From NCBI GenBank assembly GCA_023374025.1, contig SIJG01000064.1, positions 23,943-87,942 of the forward strand: 64,000 bases of DNA. The letters are read 5' to 3'. The translations under genes were made by a program, and so were the position numbers. A model generated the notes under the pieces. It was not told the origin of the DNA and ran no database searches. It was given only the letters and a program-made list of their open reading frames with translations. The DNA comes from Heterodera schachtii. Taxonomy: Eukaryota > Nematoda > Chromadorea > Rhabditida > Heteroderidae. How positions within the stretch are numbered: the stretch's first letter is position 1; every line of letters starts with the position of its first letter. Positions 10,401-23,757 of this stretch are shown here, piece by piece.

Positions 10401-11515
10401 GAAATATGTACAAAATCCCAAAAGTGAAATATGGAAAAGTGTTAAAACACTAGTCTAAAATTAAAACACTAGTCCATTGATGAAAAAATTGTGAAAATTT
10501 CATTCCCCTATAACAATTTTGGACTTTGAAAAATTTTGTGGGGTTAAAAAGTGGTTAGAGAAAATAGTGCTTTTTCTTCACTCTCTCGCCTTTACTCTCA
10601 CTTCATTGTTCCAATTTATCTATTAATCATTTTGTATATTATTAAATCGCCATTTCTTGATGTCTTGGAAAATTAATGAGAAAATGGTGAGGACAAGAAC
10701 GGATTTGTTGAAAAAAAAATGAATAGTGTATTCGTAAAATCATTCAAATAGACGAACAGAAGTAGGTCTAAAAAATCACCAACTGCTAAATTTTAAATTA
10801 AAATCGCATAAAATCAATTTGAATTAAAAAAGGAATTTAACTAAGTAAAGTGGTGGATTGGTCCACCCGAAAAAAGACAACAATTATTTATTCATTTACC
10901 CGTCTTGCACACAGTAAACTCCTCCAACAGCTCAATGGCACCTGTCGATGGAAGGGGAAAGGGAAGGTACATTAAAATAAAAAAACAAGGTACAATGGGG
11001 GTCCGGTTGTGCCTTTAAGTGCTGTGCCACGGGTTAATTTTTCATGACATTTTAAAACATTTTGTAAGAAAATTGCTTAAAATTAAAAAAATCATTTTTT
11101 CTTGAAATTCCCAGGCTAGAGGCCTAGTATGGCGTGACATGACAAAACACAATTTATGACAATTTTCTGGACAAAATAAAAGATTTAAAACGTAGACAAT
11201 TATATAGTAAAATGAAATCTATTCACTGTATTAGACCAGAATGCTTACTTGCCTCCACTTGTTAGCGCCAGTGGAGTCATTGTCCTCTTTATTTTGAAAA
11301 CTCAAAATTTTATTTAAATAGAATTATACCGAATTTCAATATTTTCGAGCCCATATAAGCGGCCTAAATTCAAGCTGAAACTATTATAAATGGTATCATT
11401 ATTTTCATTATTATTTCAAAATGATTCTAGAGCTGAAATTAAAATTTATATTTTACATATTTTCTTTTGCATATTTCAAAGCTATTTGAACGATCGAATA
11501 TTTTTAAACTTAACA
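10401..11515. other. Spacer between the rRNA island and duplication copy 2
   Basis: No gene seen. A short tandem pair AAAACACTAGTC is at about 10443-10473. A less AT-rich patch at 10850-11060 contains purine runs and ACTCCTCCAACAGCTCAATG but no sustained reading frame. Confidence 0.5.
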
Positions 11516-13743
11516 AATTTTCGATCGTAGAACTAAAAGTTTTGGAATAAAAATGCGCCGGTATTAAATAAAGCAAAATTGTTAAGAGAACAATATGATA
11601 TTGTGGAGCAAAAGGGTCCAACATTATCAAATATTTTTAGACAATTATTTTACAATATTCTATAGCATTAAAGGAGGTAATAATAATTTAATTAATCAAA
11701 TTCTCAACAAAATAAATAATTTTAAAAAGAAAGCTTTAAATAAAAAAAAACTATTTTTTCAAAAAAAAGATTTGATTGATTACCGTTTTAAACATAATTT
11801 AATAATGCATAATATTAATGATTAAAACCGATTCTCCCATATTCGCTATTAAATTTATATAAATATAATTTTCTTAAAAAGCGTATATAAGAACACCAAC
11901 TACTTTGTAAATCATTTTGTACATTCAAATTTAATTCTTTAAATATAATTGTTAAATAATTAAAATTGAATAGTCAGTCAAAAATTCAGTCACAATTATT
12001 GATATAAGAAAGAAAAAAATTTAATTGAAAGTTCTTTTGATAAGATAATTATTTGAGGAAAAACACAAATAAATTTAAGATTTTGCTTAACAAATATGAT
12101 TAACTGTTTATGTATTATCAAGCTACATTTTAAAATTAAATAAAAAGGAATGCACAACCCAATTATTTAAAATATTCCTTAAATAAAATTTATTTCTTTT
12201 TTAACATAATATATACCAAAGCGTCAACAAAATTAACCAAACAATTTATATGTGAAATTAATATTTTCAATAATTTGAATAACCTTGTCAATTAAATCAA
12301 AAAACTCTTGAGTCGTTTATCTTAAATTTTTTTAGAAATAAGAAAAATATTATTTGTTTTTAATTAAATGACATAAAAATGTATGGACTAATGACAAATT
12401 AAATATTTAAATAAATTTATTTATATTAAATATCAAAGGTAACTAAACTATATGATTTAAAGAAAAAATGTAAAAATGAAGGTCCGAATTACTTGAACAA
12501 ACAAACTATTTTCATTTTTTAAATTATTACAATAAACATTAATTATCTCTTATAAATGTTGAGAATATTTAAATCCAAGAATTTAATGAAAACGAGAACA
12601 ATTATTTTTAATGAAATTCACATTAAATTAACCAAAATATCTAATAAATAATCAATTTAATTTAAGTAATTAGATAGCCAAAATTTTATTTTATATTCAA
12701 AATTTTACTATTGCTTTTTAAACATTTTAATATAATTTATTTAAAAATGTATTGTTATTTATTTTACAAAAAAGTCAATATTTATCCTTATTTTATATAT
12801 AAAATTTATTTAATTTTGATTATCAAACAGACAAAAAATATTACAAATAATTCTCAAATTATATTAATATTGAATTTTTTTTAAAAATGATATTAATAAT
12901 AAAAATTATTTTAATATAATACTATTTAAAATTCGAAAAATTTAATAAAAGAAAATTAATTTAAGAGACAATGAAAATAAAAACAAAAGGAATTGTAAAA
13001 ATTTAATAAATTTTAAATGTTTATCCTGGCTCTTTACGATTTGTGGAGCTTTCACCAAGAGTATTTTTAGAAAAAAATAACAAAAATAAAACCCAAAAAT
13101 TAGAGCAAAACATTTTTAAAAAATAATATAATTAATTTTAATATTTATTAGCTATTTTTCTTTTAAATAAAAAGGTTATAAAAATAAATAAATTATTTTG
13201 AAATTTGTGGTAAATATAACCGATAATAGCACAAACCTTCACTTAATTTTCAAAATTTTGCCCTGCGTCGCCTATCGACACTGCTGGCTGGACCCACATG
13301 TTCCCCCAAAAAGTTCAACATTATGAGATTTTTGAGAAATTTTCGCATTTTTGAGCAATTATGTTCCAATTTTTGGCAATTATTTTTTATTTTCCAGTTT
13401 TTTAGCATAATATAAAATTATACGATTTTATTTATGAATTAAGTTTTTTGGAGTAAAAATAAGGCTACATAAAAATTGAAAAAACATTCACCTCTCGCTA
13501 ACTTTCTTTTTGGGACTTTCACCTCTTGATAAAAAAATATTGAACCTTAATAGTCAAACCTGAACTTGTATTAGAAAAATTTAAAAAAAGCAGACCATAA
13601 CGCTAAAGGTGCCTTTAAAGGTTTGATTGTTAATTATTAATTTAAAATGTAAGGCAAAACAAAAAAGAAGTATTAATAACGTTAATAAAAGTAAAAAATT
13701 TCTAAAATTCAAAATGATTAAATTAATTTAATTTTAATTAATA
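11516..13743. repeat. 2.2-kb segmental duplication, copy 2
   Basis: Direct copy of 4541-6834, about 7 kb away. It lacks most of the ~100 bp found at 5313-5410 in copy 1 and has instead CAATTAAATCAAAAAACTC. Divergence elsewhere is a few single-base changes and indels, so the duplication is recent. Short reading frames within it (11439-11630 minus, 11595-11825 plus) have no counterpart of note and are not genes. Confidence 0.9.
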
Positions 13744-14038
13744 AATTTTTACAAAAGGATAAGCAAAATAAAAACAAAAAAAAGAAATAAAAACAATAAA
13801 ATTTAAAAAGAAAAAACTTCTCTAATAAAAAATAATAATTAAATGTTACAAGAGAGTTTCTTATTAATGAAATTTATACTATTTTAGTTTAAAAATTGAA
13901 ACACGAAAATGACAATTTAGCTTGAAAATTATTTTAATTAACTTGTTGATTTTCTGCACAGTTTCCACACTTTTGAAATCCTTTTATGAATTTTGTTTTG
14001 ATTTTAATATTTCCAAAAATTAATTTCTTATTTTAGTA

Positions 14039-14126
14039 TGAAGAAAAAGTATCATTTACTTTTCCATGTTTTCATTTACATACAAACTTATTTAGTAATA
14101 AAATTTTAGACTTAAATTGATTTAAA
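14039..14126. repeat. ~88-bp direct repeat, copy 1
   Basis: TGAAGAAAAAGTATCATTTA and the following ~68 bp recur at 14961-15050 with few changes. The pair flanks 0.83 kb that includes the fold-back element at 14602-14962. Confidence 0.8.
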
Positions 14127-14601
14127 GTTTATCTGTTTAATTTTAATTGCACTTATATTAAATTAATTTAAAATATCAAAACAAAGAAAAATAAAAAATA
14201 AAAAAATTAAATGAATTTTATAAATTTTTACATTTAATTTGTTGAAAACAGAATAAAAGTTATGGACTGGACTTGTCTCATCAATAGCATAATCTACTCA
14301 ATAATATTAATTATTTTTTAATTAATTTAAAAAAATTATAAAACATTTATTGTTAATAAAAATCGTTTTTATAACAGTCTTTTAGATGTTACCGAAAATT
14401 AAATATTCTCATAATTATAAAATAAATAATTAATAATAGCAAAACAATAAGCATGTATTTAAAAATATAATTGAGTGAAATAAAGGTCAAAAATACACAA
14501 TTTTAAAAATTAAATTAAAAATAAATAAATAAATTAATTATTAATTTTCAAAAAGTTTGAAAAAATGAAGGTTAAATAAAAAGAAAGTTGAATTTATAAG
14601 G

Positions 14602-14962
14602 TTAGCCGACTTTTGCGCCGCGCCAGTTGCGCCGCTCAGCAAAAGACTCTTCCCACTATATTTGCGCCGCAGAGCGAAAAGGGACATTTACGCCCGCTCA
14701 TTAAAAATTTTATCTGATTGGTCCAATGAACTAATAATCATGTTAGGATTAAAAATAAAAAATTGAATGTCTATCTTCGCGACAAGTAATTTTTTGCAAT
14801 TTTCAATTCGTTATTTTTGTCGTTCGCTTATAGTTTTAGTAATTATTGATAATAGTGGAATTGAAATAAAAATATTTTTTGACTGCGCGGCGCAAATGTC
14901 CATTGTTGCTGGGCGGCGCAAATATCCGCAGCGCAACTGTCTGTGGCGCAAATGGCCCGGCT
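14602..14962. mobile_element. Fold-back MITE with iterated GCGCC ends
   Basis: About 360 bp, GC-rich ends and an AT-rich middle. Left end: GCCGACTTTTGCGCCGCG, then GCGCC words at 14615, 14629, 14664 and ACGCC at 14690. Right end, inverted: GCGCC words at 14949, 14934, 14919 and 14893 on the complement, preceded by AGCCGGGCCATTTGCGCC. Spacings are 14/35/26 on the left and 15/15/26 on the right, so the ends are tandem units of about 15 bp. A reading frame across the middle (14767-14964) is incidental. No transposase. The right end abuts exactly the second copy of the 88-bp repeat. Confidence 0.75.
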
Positions 14963-15050
14963 GAAGAAAATGTATCATTTACTTTTCCATGTTTTCGTTT
15001 ACATACAAACTTATTTAGTAATAAAATTTTAGACAAATAATTTAAAGTTT
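14961..15050. repeat. ~88-bp direct repeat, copy 2
   Basis: Second copy of 14039-14126, beginning TGAAGAAAATGTATCATTTA immediately at the outer end of the fold-back MITE. Confidence 0.8.
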
Positions 15051-16800
15051 ATTAGTCTAATTTTAATTGCATTGCAATTTCGTTAATGATATTTTCTTTT
15101 CATTCCAAGCACAAAATTGAAAAATATATTTAATATATCAGACAGATTATTTTTTTATTTCATTAGAAACAATAATATTCTTGACAATTCAGCTGTGATT
15201 GTGCGTTTTATGCATTAACTATTTAAATAATTTTTATATAATATTTTAGTTTTACGATTTTAAAATTTCATACAACATTTTTTGTGTAGTTTTTTTTTGT
15301 TTAAAGTTTTTATTTTAAATATTTACTTAATTAAATTAAATTAAAATTATAAATTTATAAACATAAAACTGTCTTGATTTACTGAATTTGTTGCTACTAT
15401 ATTCAAATCCTTTGTTTTTACAGTATAATTTTTATTTAAAATTTTAATATCTATTAATCCTCTCGTTGTTTTCCTTCTGTTTAGTTCGAGAAATGAGATG
15501 ACAATAAAAATGAAAGCAAAAATATAATTATAATCGTTATTGTTATATTTTGTATTATGTTATTTGTTTAATTGATAATCTTTAATAAAAATATGTCTGC
15601 TCTCAAAAATTATCATTTCAAATAAAACTAAAATAAAAAATGAATATTATTTTAATGTAATAAAAATTTTTTGATTAAATTTAATATATATTTATTATAT
15701 ATAAGATCTTTATAGTTCGTTTATTTTCCCTTTTTAAAGAGAGAATTCACATATTTTATTAATGATTTGTTATATTTATCGCATAACTTTGGGGTATAGC
15801 AAACAAATTTATTATCTATCATATTAGATGATGCCATAAAACCGGTCGGGTCGGGCCCAATCAATTATTTAAGTCCTAGCCATGGTCCGGTTGTTTCAAA
15901 ATAGCGTTTTTTATATACGTTAATTTTGCTAATTTTTCGAGATTTTTTTAATTAAATAAAATAAAAAACTAATCTATAATGAGTGCTTAACCTTCGCAAA
16001 CGCAAACCAATATATTAAAACAAAACAATACAAAAATATTTTTTTAATACCATATGTTTAATTCATTTCATGAGAAAAATTTCATTATTTTTACCTAATT
16101 ATTTAGATTTATTGATTGATTCAAAAAGATATCGGCTGTTTTATTGTTGAAAAAAGTTTATAGTAAAAAACTACCATTTATTCTTATTTATTAAAATTTA
16201 ACTTTTTATTTATTATTATTGACATCGATATAGATCATTACAACTCATCAGTAGGTTCTTTCTAGGATTTGGTTGAATCGTGAAAATTAGTTTATTTATT
16301 TTGGTTTGAAATATATTTTTGTATTATTAAAAATATGAATAATTTATTTCAAAGAATTTGTTTGAAAACATTATTTAAATTTTAAAAACTAAATATGATT
16401 TAAATAATGAATTATCTTTTTGATGTCCTATACTTTGATTAAAATTTATTCACATTTAAAAAGGGGTGGGGGTTGATATAGTTACGAGTTGGATATTTTC
16501 ATTAAACTGCAATTATATCAAGAGTAAAAAATATTATTTTATTTAAGTTTGTGCAATTACCAAGATAATTTTTAATGTAACTGCAAGTGTAATGAAAAAT
16601 TATTTTGAAAATAATTTTGAAATAATTTTATATTATAATGTTTATCACCTCTTTGAAAAAATATTATTGATATAATAACGTCTAAAAATTATCTAAAAAG
16701 TATTTGCATTCTTTGACAAATGAATGAAATTGAGATAAGAATGAACAAATTCGCTTACATCCGAATTCATCATATAAAATTGTTTATATTGTATCACGAA
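15051..16800. other. AT-rich spacer
   Basis: No gene seen. The one GC-rich word is at about 15838-15895: AACCGGTCGGGTCGGGCCC and, inverted, GGTCCGGTT, spaced by ~35 bp, possibly a remnant of a small inverted-repeat element. Confidence 0.5.
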
Positions 16801-16803
16801 CGG

Positions 16804-17242
16804 CGCCCGGAAAATGCGTCAGTGGAAAAAGTGTCAGTAGAAAATGCGTCAGTGAAAATTTTATTGCCATAATAACCAAGTTCCTTAGGTTTTCGAGGTC
16901 ACTGACCACGAATCGGGTATCCATTTTGGCCTATTCTGAACCCCCGACCCGAATTCGAACAAAAAGGCGCAGTCCAAATTTTTCGAATTTGCGTTTTGGT
17001 TCAAAAACGGCATAAATGATTTCTTATTGAAGGATTGATGTATTTCAATTTGTTTCTGTGTATTTGAACCGATTTTGAAGAAAAACACTAATTTCGAAAA
17101 TTTTGACTTTCGATTTTTTGTTCGAATACGGGTTCGGGGTTCGAAATTCAGAACCATATTCTTATAGAATTATACTTCTGTATTTCAATATTAATTTTAA
17201 AATATTTGTATAACTGACGCATTTTCTACTGACGCATTATTA
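16804..17242. mobile_element. Fold-back MITE family 'TGCGTCAGTG', copy 1
   Basis: About 430 bp. The left end is GCCCGG followed by three exact-length 15-bp units: AAAATGCGTCAGTGG, AAAAAGTGTCAGTAG, AAAATGCGTCAGTGA (16811-16855). The right end has two inverted units, ACTGACGCATTTTCT and ACTGACGCATTATTA (17213-17242). Middle has GACCACGAATC and CCGACCCGAATTCGAAC. A minus reading frame (16885-17157) is not shared as a protein by other copies beyond what the DNA repeat explains. Relatives: 23291-23705 and, as a fragment on minus, about 37898-38008. Confidence 0.75.
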
Positions 17243-19590
17243 CTAACTTTTTAGAAGTATTGTATTTATTGGATTATTTAGTAAAACATGATTGAATTTA
17301 TTAACTAATTTAAAAAATACAATAATACGCTAAGAAAAAATGAAAATATCATTTTTTTAAAGATTAATCTTTGAAGAAGAAATTTTAATAATAAAGTTTT
17401 AAAAATATTTTATTATCATTTTTTGACAATTAATTGAACGAATAATTTATATTTAATTGCAGCAATATAAAATTAAGTGCTTTTATTTTTACATCACAGC
17501 AGTTTCGTCTGTCTTAATAGCAATTTATTAACATTTTTAATTGTTATTGTTAATTTATTGAGAGACTAAATTTATCAGCTTTATATTTTAAGCATAAGAA
17601 ATAAATATTTGCAAAATCGAGTTATTTTTTTAATGAAAATCTTTTATATTTAATAAGATAAATTTTGAAATAATATCTTTTTTTAATTATTTAAAATTGA
17701 TCAATATTTAAGTTATTTTTAATAATATGTTGATGCTTAAATTGAAAGCAATTAATAAATAATTTAGGATATTACAATCATATTATTTAAACTTAATCAA
17801 TTAAAACATTTAATTTTATGTACTATAAATTCAATTTGATTAAAGAACGGTGAAACAAAATTTAAATAAAACAAAATTGTTTTTTTTTTCAGAAAATTTT
17901 TGAATTATTTTATTATACAATGAATAGCACTTGTGCTTTTTAAATAATTATAAAAAAGTTAACTAAATAGCAATTCTATTATTTAATTATTCATTTGGTT
18001 ATTTAAATATCGATTGAACACAAAAATAAATTATATTTTTGAATTAAATAGGAAAAATATTAAAGTTTTAATTAATTCTTCATTTTTTGAATTTTTTGAA
18101 ATTAATTTATTTATCTTATTTGATTAATTTTTACAAATCCTTGAAATGTTATTTTTAACTAAATTTAATTTAATAATAAAAAAAGTTTGATGAGGGAGAC
18201 AATGAGAAAAAGCTCAATTTATGCACAATCAAAAAAATCTTTTATAAATAAAATTTGAATTTATTAATTTAATAAAATTAATCAATTAAAGGCAAAATAC
18301 TTAAATGATTTTAATTAATGATATATTTTTTGTTTATATTTTTTCTCATTTATATGATTCAATATAATTTAATTTTCACGACCGGTTGTGAGTTTTTGCT
18401 TGGTATTTTTCATGAATAAACATAATTTATTTTTCGTATAGTAATTAAATTTTATTTAATAAACGTATTATTTTTATTGTCTAATTAAAAAATAATATAT
18501 TTTCACTTAGCAAAATGATTGGATAAACCTAGAATATCCAGAATTTTTCTTTGTTTATGTAACAAATGAATTAAGTTGAATAAAAAAGATTTAACGTTAT
18601 TCCGCTTAATTCTTTTTTAGAAATGACTTCTTAAACTTTTGTTTTAAATCTGAAATGACAAGAATTGATAAAATTTTTTATTACATTATTTAACATTATA
18701 TATTATTTGAATTTTCATTTGAAGTTTATTTTTCGTTTTAATAACCTTTTTATCAATATATGTGGGATATTATTACACATTTATAAAATTTCTACTTCAA
18801 CAACTCGAGATTTGCAATCGAATGAGCTGCTACATGGTTCACTGATTTACTTTTACTTTTTTAAATTATTTAAAATATATAAAATTATTTATTTTAATTT
18901 TGTATTTAAATTTGGGTAAATTAGCAATTAATTAACATTCTTTCATATTGTATATATTTAGACCGGGCAGGAAGAATATCTTTAAATGTTTATTGTCCTG
19001 TCCTCAGCTTGTTAGCGAGAGAAGCAATACATTATGAATGTGAGAAGCTGCACATCTATGAACTGTCCTGCACAAATTTGAAATATTAAACTTTATGTAA
19101 AAGTTAAGATATTAAAATCAATTAATTTAAGGAAAAAAAAATTACTTTTCCCAACAAATTTTGGTTGTTTTTATAATTTTGTTTTAATTGTGTAATTATG
19201 AATTCAATTCTAAAATACAATATTTACATTAAAATATTTAAGATTGGATTTAATGGTAGACAACTAAGTTTTTTAAAATGGTTATTCAGCAATGTGTTAA
19301 CAATTTGATACCTGTTTAGAAGTGTTAATAAAGTTATTAATAAAAAAAAAGGTCGAATAATCGTAAATGAATATGGGAATGGATATATGCAAATTTTTTA
19401 TTTTTTGAATTAATAAGCTTTAATTTTGGCGATAACTTTGTTTTTAAATTATTTAATAATTATTTTATTGCATATGTTCCATTGAACAATAAAACGTTTA
19501 TGTGTATAAAAGTTTTATAAATATTTAAAATGAAAATTCATTTTAATCATATATTATTTGTAATGGGTAATACGAGAAAAAATAAATGCA
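17243..19590. other. AT-rich spacer
   Basis: No gene seen. Reading frame 18665-18919 is hydrophobic and made of AT-rich codons, as expected by chance. A less AT-rich patch at 18960-19080 shows no recognisable motif. Confidence 0.6.
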
Positions 19591-19597
19591 ATATGAA

Positions 19598-19790
19598 GGG
19601 CCAAGGCCGACATTGTTTGTCCTTTGACATTAGAGACCTGGCGAGACGGATCCCGCGGAATTTTTTCGGGATCACGCGGGGTTAAATTCGGGATCCCGCC
19701 TCGGGATCCGTCCCGACCCTCTTCCAAAATTTTGGGATTGATCAGGATTCGGTCGGGATCCCTCCCGACGATTTCGCCACACTATAATTT
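19598..19790. repeat. GGGATCC-rich patch
   Basis: Within ~190 bp there are repeated GGATCCCG, CGGGATCACG, CGGGATCCCG, CGGGATCCG, CGGTCGGGATCCC words in both orientations. CGGGATCCCG is self-complementary. GC content is far above the surroundings. The open plus frame here (19624-19881) reflects the repeat and is not taken as a gene. Possibly a terminal part of a transposable element; no partner end is visible. Confidence 0.6.
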
Positions 19791-20084
19791 TTTTCGAACA
19801 AATTCGATTTTCTTATTGGGGCCTTACAATTTTCAAATACAAAAATGTATATTAAAAAAGAATATTTTTACTATTTTCTAGTTTCTTCAAAAGTTCCCCC
19901 CAAAAATTACAAAAAATTTTCCCGGTTTTTGACCCGTCAACTTTTTTTCGTGTATGTTCTAAACCTTATTATATCTTTTTATCGTAAGAGGCTTTCTAAG
20001 AGTTTTATTAATATTTGTTGTTTAATTATAAATAATAGTTACGAATTTAATTATATATTTTCAATGCCTTTCCGCTAACGCATT

Positions 20085-20148
20085 TTGGTGCTAGGTCGTT
20101 TCCTAAAAACCGCCACATTGGTCGTTTCTTAAAAACAGCAAAGGGGTA
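20085..20148. repeat. Paired GGTCGTTTC..TAAAAA motif
   Basis: GGTCGTTTCCTAAAAACCGC at 20094 and GGTCGTTTCTTAAAAACAGC at 20120 are 26 bp apart. The same word with GTGCTGGGTCGTTTCGTAAA occurs at about 45850, and related CGTTTCGTAAAACAGCC and CTTCGTAAAACTGCC words occur in the palindrome at 46.5 and 46.87 kb, so this is probably an end of that repeat family. Confidence 0.5.
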
Positions 20149-20329
20149 GAAAAACAAAAAATGTATAACATATAAATTCGTATCTTTGCTCAATTTCAAC
20201 CAAATTAAATATTTATAGTCATTCAATAGCTCTGAATGTTCCATCACAAAGTATTGTCCCCGTGAATTGGCCAAGCTCTTGCTAAAACAACTCATATTTC
20301 GGGAGTGATTACTCAGTGCCAAATTTATT

Positions 20330-23285
20330 TAATTGTTTAAAACAAGAGGAACACTTTTTTTATAAGCAAAATTTAATTTTTATAATGATCATATTATTTT
20401 TGGGAATTGGTCTCCTATTGAAAAATTTGGACCTTGCTGAATCAATTTTATTTTTTCATATTGCTGAGTCTTGGAATTAAACTCATTCAAAAACATTCAT
20501 AATAATGTAATTATTCCATAAATAATTACAAGGGCTTAGGTTAATTTCATTAATTTTTACAATTATATTTTGAAATTATACATTAAATAAAATAATAATA
20601 AGATGGACAAAATGAATAGCAAAGCAAAATTAAATTCATTATGACGCGTCAAAAATTTTGTAAAATTAAACTAAAAATGAATTATTGATAAAGATAGAAA
20701 TTTATGCAAAAATAGTAAGAGAAAAGAGATTGAGAGAAAAAATGAAAAATTTGATTAGGTGTTGAAGACATGATAAAAAGAAAAAATGGCAATAAAAAAA
20801 CGAAATAACAAAAAGTTTTATAGTAGTAATTAATAAAATTATAGTAAAACTAATAGAAAATAAAAAAAAATTAAAAAACAAATAAAGCGATTGGAAAATT
20901 GAGAAAAAGCTTTTAATTATTAAATTCGAAAATTTTTCTCTTTAAATTTTGAATCTTTAAACTAAATTCCAAGGAAATCCCTCCTTATCAAAAGAACTTG
21001 AAAAAAATTATGTAATTGTAATGCCCACAAAAACTAATGAATAAAAAGTAAAGAGTCGAACTATTTAATTATACAAATAAAATTAAAAATAAATAAAATA
21101 TGCCAGAAAAGCAAAACAAGGATTCTGAAGAATATAATTTACGCAAAAGGAATATAAAAAGTGATATATCAATTAAATTTTTTATTTTATATATAATTAG
21201 TAATTGTAATAATTTTTTGTTTTATTTTAACATTATTGATTTTTAAGTTGTGTTTTCATTCAACAATACTAAAAAGTATTTTTGAAATTAAATTTTTTTT
21301 CTTTTATAAATTTTGTGAAACTTTTTATATTAAATCCAATTTAATGTTTCACGTATTTTTTAAATAAATTTGTTTAAATTATTTTTTGAATTGTAAAAAT
21401 TTAAAATGACAATACTTTATGAAAGTTTATGTTACAATATATAAATTTCACATGTGTGATGTTTCGTGCATTGAAACTATTTTGTTTTTCAAATGCAAAA
21501 AAAAATTAATTATAATTTTATTTTATTTAATATTATTTTTTTAATTGATTTTTGAATAAAATAAATAAAATTATAAATTCATTATCATGGCGAAAATCGT
21601 GTGAGGTGCTTCGTGTATAGTGACCCTTTTTTCGTTTTTTCAAATAAAAGTAATAATATTATTCACTCAAAGCATTAAATAAGAATTTTTAATTTCTTGG
21701 AAATTATTAAAACGCATTTCATGTATAATTAATAATTCTGTATTTTTGCCCAAATTTCCTTAATAAAAGTTAATTTATTTTTTTTTTATAAAAAGTGATT
21801 CTTTAGTTTGATGTGTTTTTTTATTTTTGTCCATTTTATTATTTAAAAATATACTTTAATAGTCATAATTTTTTTTTATTAAATTGCCAATTTTATATAT
21901 ATAATATAATAGTAATAATTAAATATTGCTTATAAACATCTTTGCTAATTAAATTAATATATGTTTATGATATTTTATTGACGTCTAATTATTTTTTCCT
22001 ACGGATTTATTTTGTATTAAATTAATATTTTTTCGAAGATATTTTGATAAAAAATATTTAAATTCATTCGCATCATTAATTGCATCTTTTTTTTATCATT
22101 AAAAATAATGCAACTTTTTTTTTCTCTTATATCTCCATAATTTTATGAAAAAAATTGAAAACAGTAATTAATAGGATTGAATTAACTAATTTTGTAAATA
22201 ATTTTGCATTGGTTTGTTTCTTTATTAAAAAAAAACAATATTTTATTATATTCAGATGTTTTTTTAAATTTATTAATTGCAATTAATTTTATAATATTTG
22301 TGTGGGGTGGGTAATCGAGGGTGATCCATTTCATTCTAATGAATAAAATTTAAATATAAAGCCAAAATGCTTAATTTTAATTTTATTATTTTAATATTTA
22401 TGTGCTTCAAATTTAAATTTAATAACAATAAATATCAAATAAAAGAAAAAAGTCTTTTTATATAATTTTAACAATTTCGCCAAATTTTAAAATGTTAATT
22501 AGTCATTGGTTTTTCAGAATTTTAAAATTTACGTGCCTCAAAATAAGTTTTTTTTATTAACTGATTTAATTATTAGCAATAGACTTAATTTATAAATATT
22601 TCTGATATAAATTAATATATTTCTGTTAAATTTAATATCTAGAAAAATTTTGTATAGCAAAAAGTTTTTGCCTAGCACCGACAATAAGATATTTAATATT
22701 TAATACAATACAATTTTTTTTGTTAATTTATAAAAAATAATATTTTTATTTAAAACTTAAAGTTACTAATTAACAATCTGCTTTATATTTAGAGCTTTTA
22801 AAATATATATTTTTTTATTTGAATTATTTTTAGCATAAAATTTAATTTCCCATTGGATATTTTTAATCTTTTATGTTCTTCAAGTTGGGCGTTGTTGTGC
22901 AAACGATGCAAGAAAGTGATGTTCTTTTTTATTTAATGTTATGAATATATTATTTATTGTATTTTTTTTAATTTTGAGAACAAGCCGTTAGAATTTTTTC
23001 ATTTATTTTATTTTTGGTATTTTTAATTAAGATTTAATTTTGCATTGATTTACTCTCATAATACATGGTTTGAATTGTTATTTGTAGCTAGCTTAACTTT
23101 TTAAAGAAATGATTTTCCAAATTTCAAAAATAATTAAATTACATAAAGTTTAATAAATAATCTTTTATATATTTTTTTTTTCTTAATATTTTTGATTTAT
23201 TTATACTTTTCATATCCTTTTTTTGCGGTCATTTATATTTAAAATTTTAAAAATTAAGCTTTTTTTTAGCTTAGAGTCAATACTT
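20330..23285. other. AT-rich spacer
   Basis: No gene seen. About 21230-21590 resembles 44185-44405 (TGATGTTTCGTGCATTGAAA against TGAGGCTTCGTGTATTGAAA, with similar flanks), an old dispersed repeat. Long poly-A/T tracts elsewhere. Confidence 0.6.
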
Positions 23286-23290
23286 TCTTC

Positions 23291-23705
23291 TTTCCTGCGT
23301 CAGTGAAAATTTTAATGTCATAATAACAAGTTCCTTGAATTTCCTAGGTCATTGACCACGAATTCCGGTATCCATTTCGGCAATCTCCGGACACCGGACC
23401 CGAATTCGAACAAAAAATTGAAAGTCCACTTTTCGAAATTCGCATTTATGGTTCAAAAATGGCATAAATGATCTCTTATTGAAGTATGGATGTTTTTCAA
23501 TTTGTTTCCGTGTGTTTAAACCAATTTTGTCCAAAACTCTAATTTCGAAAATTATTACTTTCGACTTTTTGTTCGAGTTCGCGCCCGGTGTTCGAAATTC
23601 AGAACGATATTCGTCAAGAATTTTATTTTTATACTAGCATACTTAATGCTACAGGACTTTATTTGTAAATATTTGTAGCACTGACGCATTTTCCGGTCAC
23701 GGGCT
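23291..23705. mobile_element. Fold-back MITE family 'TGCGTCAGTG', copy 2
   Basis: Same orientation and about the same length as 16804-17242. The left end is TGCGTCAGTGAAAATTTTAA; the right end is inverted, ACTGACGCATTTTCCGG, then TCACGGG. Only one 15-bp unit per end, against three and two in copy 1. Internal sequence matches copy 1 along its length (TTGACCACGAATTCCGGTAT, ACCGGACCCGAATTCGAAC). Confidence 0.75.
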
Positions 23706-23757
23706 TCCTTGATCAATTACAGTAAACTTAGTATTTCTTTTATTAATAATTATTAGG

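Noticed and set aside
14767..15036. ORFs over the 14.6-kb element
   Set aside because: Repeat-derived; ends in the iterated GCGCC end.
16885..17157. Minus ORF of 90 codons
   Set aside because: Lies wholly in a fold-back MITE; the matching element at 23.3 kb does not keep the same full frame.
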